The notes below the pieces were generated by a model. The model was not told where the DNA came from. It worked only from the letters and a program-made list of their open reading frames with translations, and made no database searches. 14,947 nt of DNA from CACPJA01 sp964629335 (GTDB lineage Bacteria > Pseudomonadota > Gammaproteobacteria > Steroidobacterales > UBA11654), in assembly GCA_964629335.1 (NCBI GenBank), contig CAZVRH010000035.1:1-14947 (forward strand), written 5' to 3'. This document shows, piece by piece, positions 14,797-14,947 of this stretch. Within the stretch, counting starts at the first letter, position 1; every line of letters starts with the position of its first letter. The position numbers and the translations under genes were made by a program.

Positions 14797-14843
14797 TAGG
14801 AGAGAAGCCACCAATTGCCTAAATTTAATTCCAACTTAATCAT
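14796..14843 (-). CDS. trpL: trp operon leader peptide, 15 aa (MIKLELNLGNWWLLS)
   Basis: This small frame starts at ATG (14843-14841), carries two consecutive Trp codons TGG TGG (14813-14808) and stops at TAG (14798-14796). In well-fed cells the ribosome reads through to the stop, covers region 2 and lets the terminator form; in tryptophan shortage it stalls at the TGG pair and favours the antiterminator. Length and the place of the tandem Trp codons resemble E. coli TrpL (14 residues, Trp 10-11; here 11-12). No good Shine-Dalgarno precedes the ATG; an in-frame TTG at 14870 could extend it to 24 residues. The function is inferred from architecture, which is nearly diagnostic. Confidence 0.85.
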   Translation of the reverse strand: MIKLELNLGNWWLLS

Positions 14844-14852
14844 AGTTGGGAA

Positions 14853-14881
14853 AGTATCTCTTGTTCTCAAGAAATGGTCAA
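14853..14881 (-). promoter_or_regulatory. Candidate trp operon promoter
   Basis: On the minus strand a -35 TTGACC (14881-14876), five of six to consensus, is followed after exactly 17 bp by GATACT (14858-14853), four of six. Transcription would begin about 3-5 nt before the leader ATG, making the leader peptide nearly leaderless. A competing -10, TATTAT, lies further upstream (about 14891-14886) with a poor -35 and would give a longer 5' end. An imperfectly placed inverted repeat, CCAACT-7 nt-AGTTGG (14848-14830), overlaps the leader start. No convincing TrpR operator is seen. The rest of 14882-14947 shows nothing else I can call. Confidence 0.4.
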
Positions 14882-14947
14882 CAGAATAATAGGAGTTTTT
14901 TCATTTCTTTGTAGCCTTATTACTAATATAGATAAAGGACAATACCC

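Noticed and set aside
14830..14848. CCAACT/AGTTGG inverted repeat as a TrpR operator
   Set aside because: It does not match the TrpR consensus halves (CTAGT/ACTAG), so I keep it only as an unexplained repeat.
14878..14904. Eight-residue minus-strand frame MKKLLLFC upstream of trpL
   Set aside because: It looks like the start of a signal peptide but stops after eight codons, has no Trp codons and no supporting structure; likely chance in A+T-rich DNA.

Overview
The window looks like chromosomal DNA of an A+T-rich, compact gammaproteobacterium, most likely a streamlined planktonic marine lineage. The gammaproteobacterial assignment rests on the set hemY, xerC, ubiE, ubiB and ubiK. The marine, streamlined part is inference from base composition, very tight gene packing (overlapping starts and stops, shared stop codons) and a Sulfotransfer_3-type sulfotransferase. 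I cannot name the genus. I see no mobile element, CRISPR array, rRNA or tRNA.

Layout. (1) Bases 1-1201, minus strand: a diacylglycerol/lipid-kinase family gene, then a 52-residue single-span membrane protein, then the start of an unrecognised gene that runs off the left edge. (2) Bases 1321-2385, plus strand: a membrane-anchored azurin and an OsmC-family thiol protein. (3) Bases 2382-2585, minus strand: ubiK, convergent with the OsmC gene and sharing a CTAG with it. (4) Bases 2659-8287, plus strand: hemY, xerC, ubiE, ubiB and a sulfotransferase; the last four are packed with overlaps or almost no spacing. (5) Bases 8284-14843, minus strand: a complete tryptophan operon, trpL-E-G-D-C-F-B-A, convergent with the sulfotransferase and overlapping it at the stop codons.

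How the genes work together. The trp operon encodes all steps from chorismate to tryptophan as seven separate, unfused genes. It is preceded by a textbook attenuator: a 15-residue leader peptide with tandem Trp codons, an antiterminator pairing and an intrinsic terminator whose U-tract ends 9 nt before the trpE start. TrpE also keeps an LLES motif of the kind used for feedback inhibition by tryptophan. The ubiE-ubiB pair, with ubiK nearby, points to ubiquinone synthesis, but ubiJ, which lies between ubiE and ubiB in E. coli, is absent here. The sulfotransferase abuts ubiB, which raises the speculative possibility of a sulfated quinone or isoprenoid product. Azurin and the OsmC protein suggest periplasmic electron transfer and peroxide defence.

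Most worth a second look: the attenuator with a possibly near-leaderless leader peptide; the ubiB-linked sulfotransferase, with a TAATG start one base out of frame; the divergent TrpF active site; and the small unrecognised genes at the left edge.
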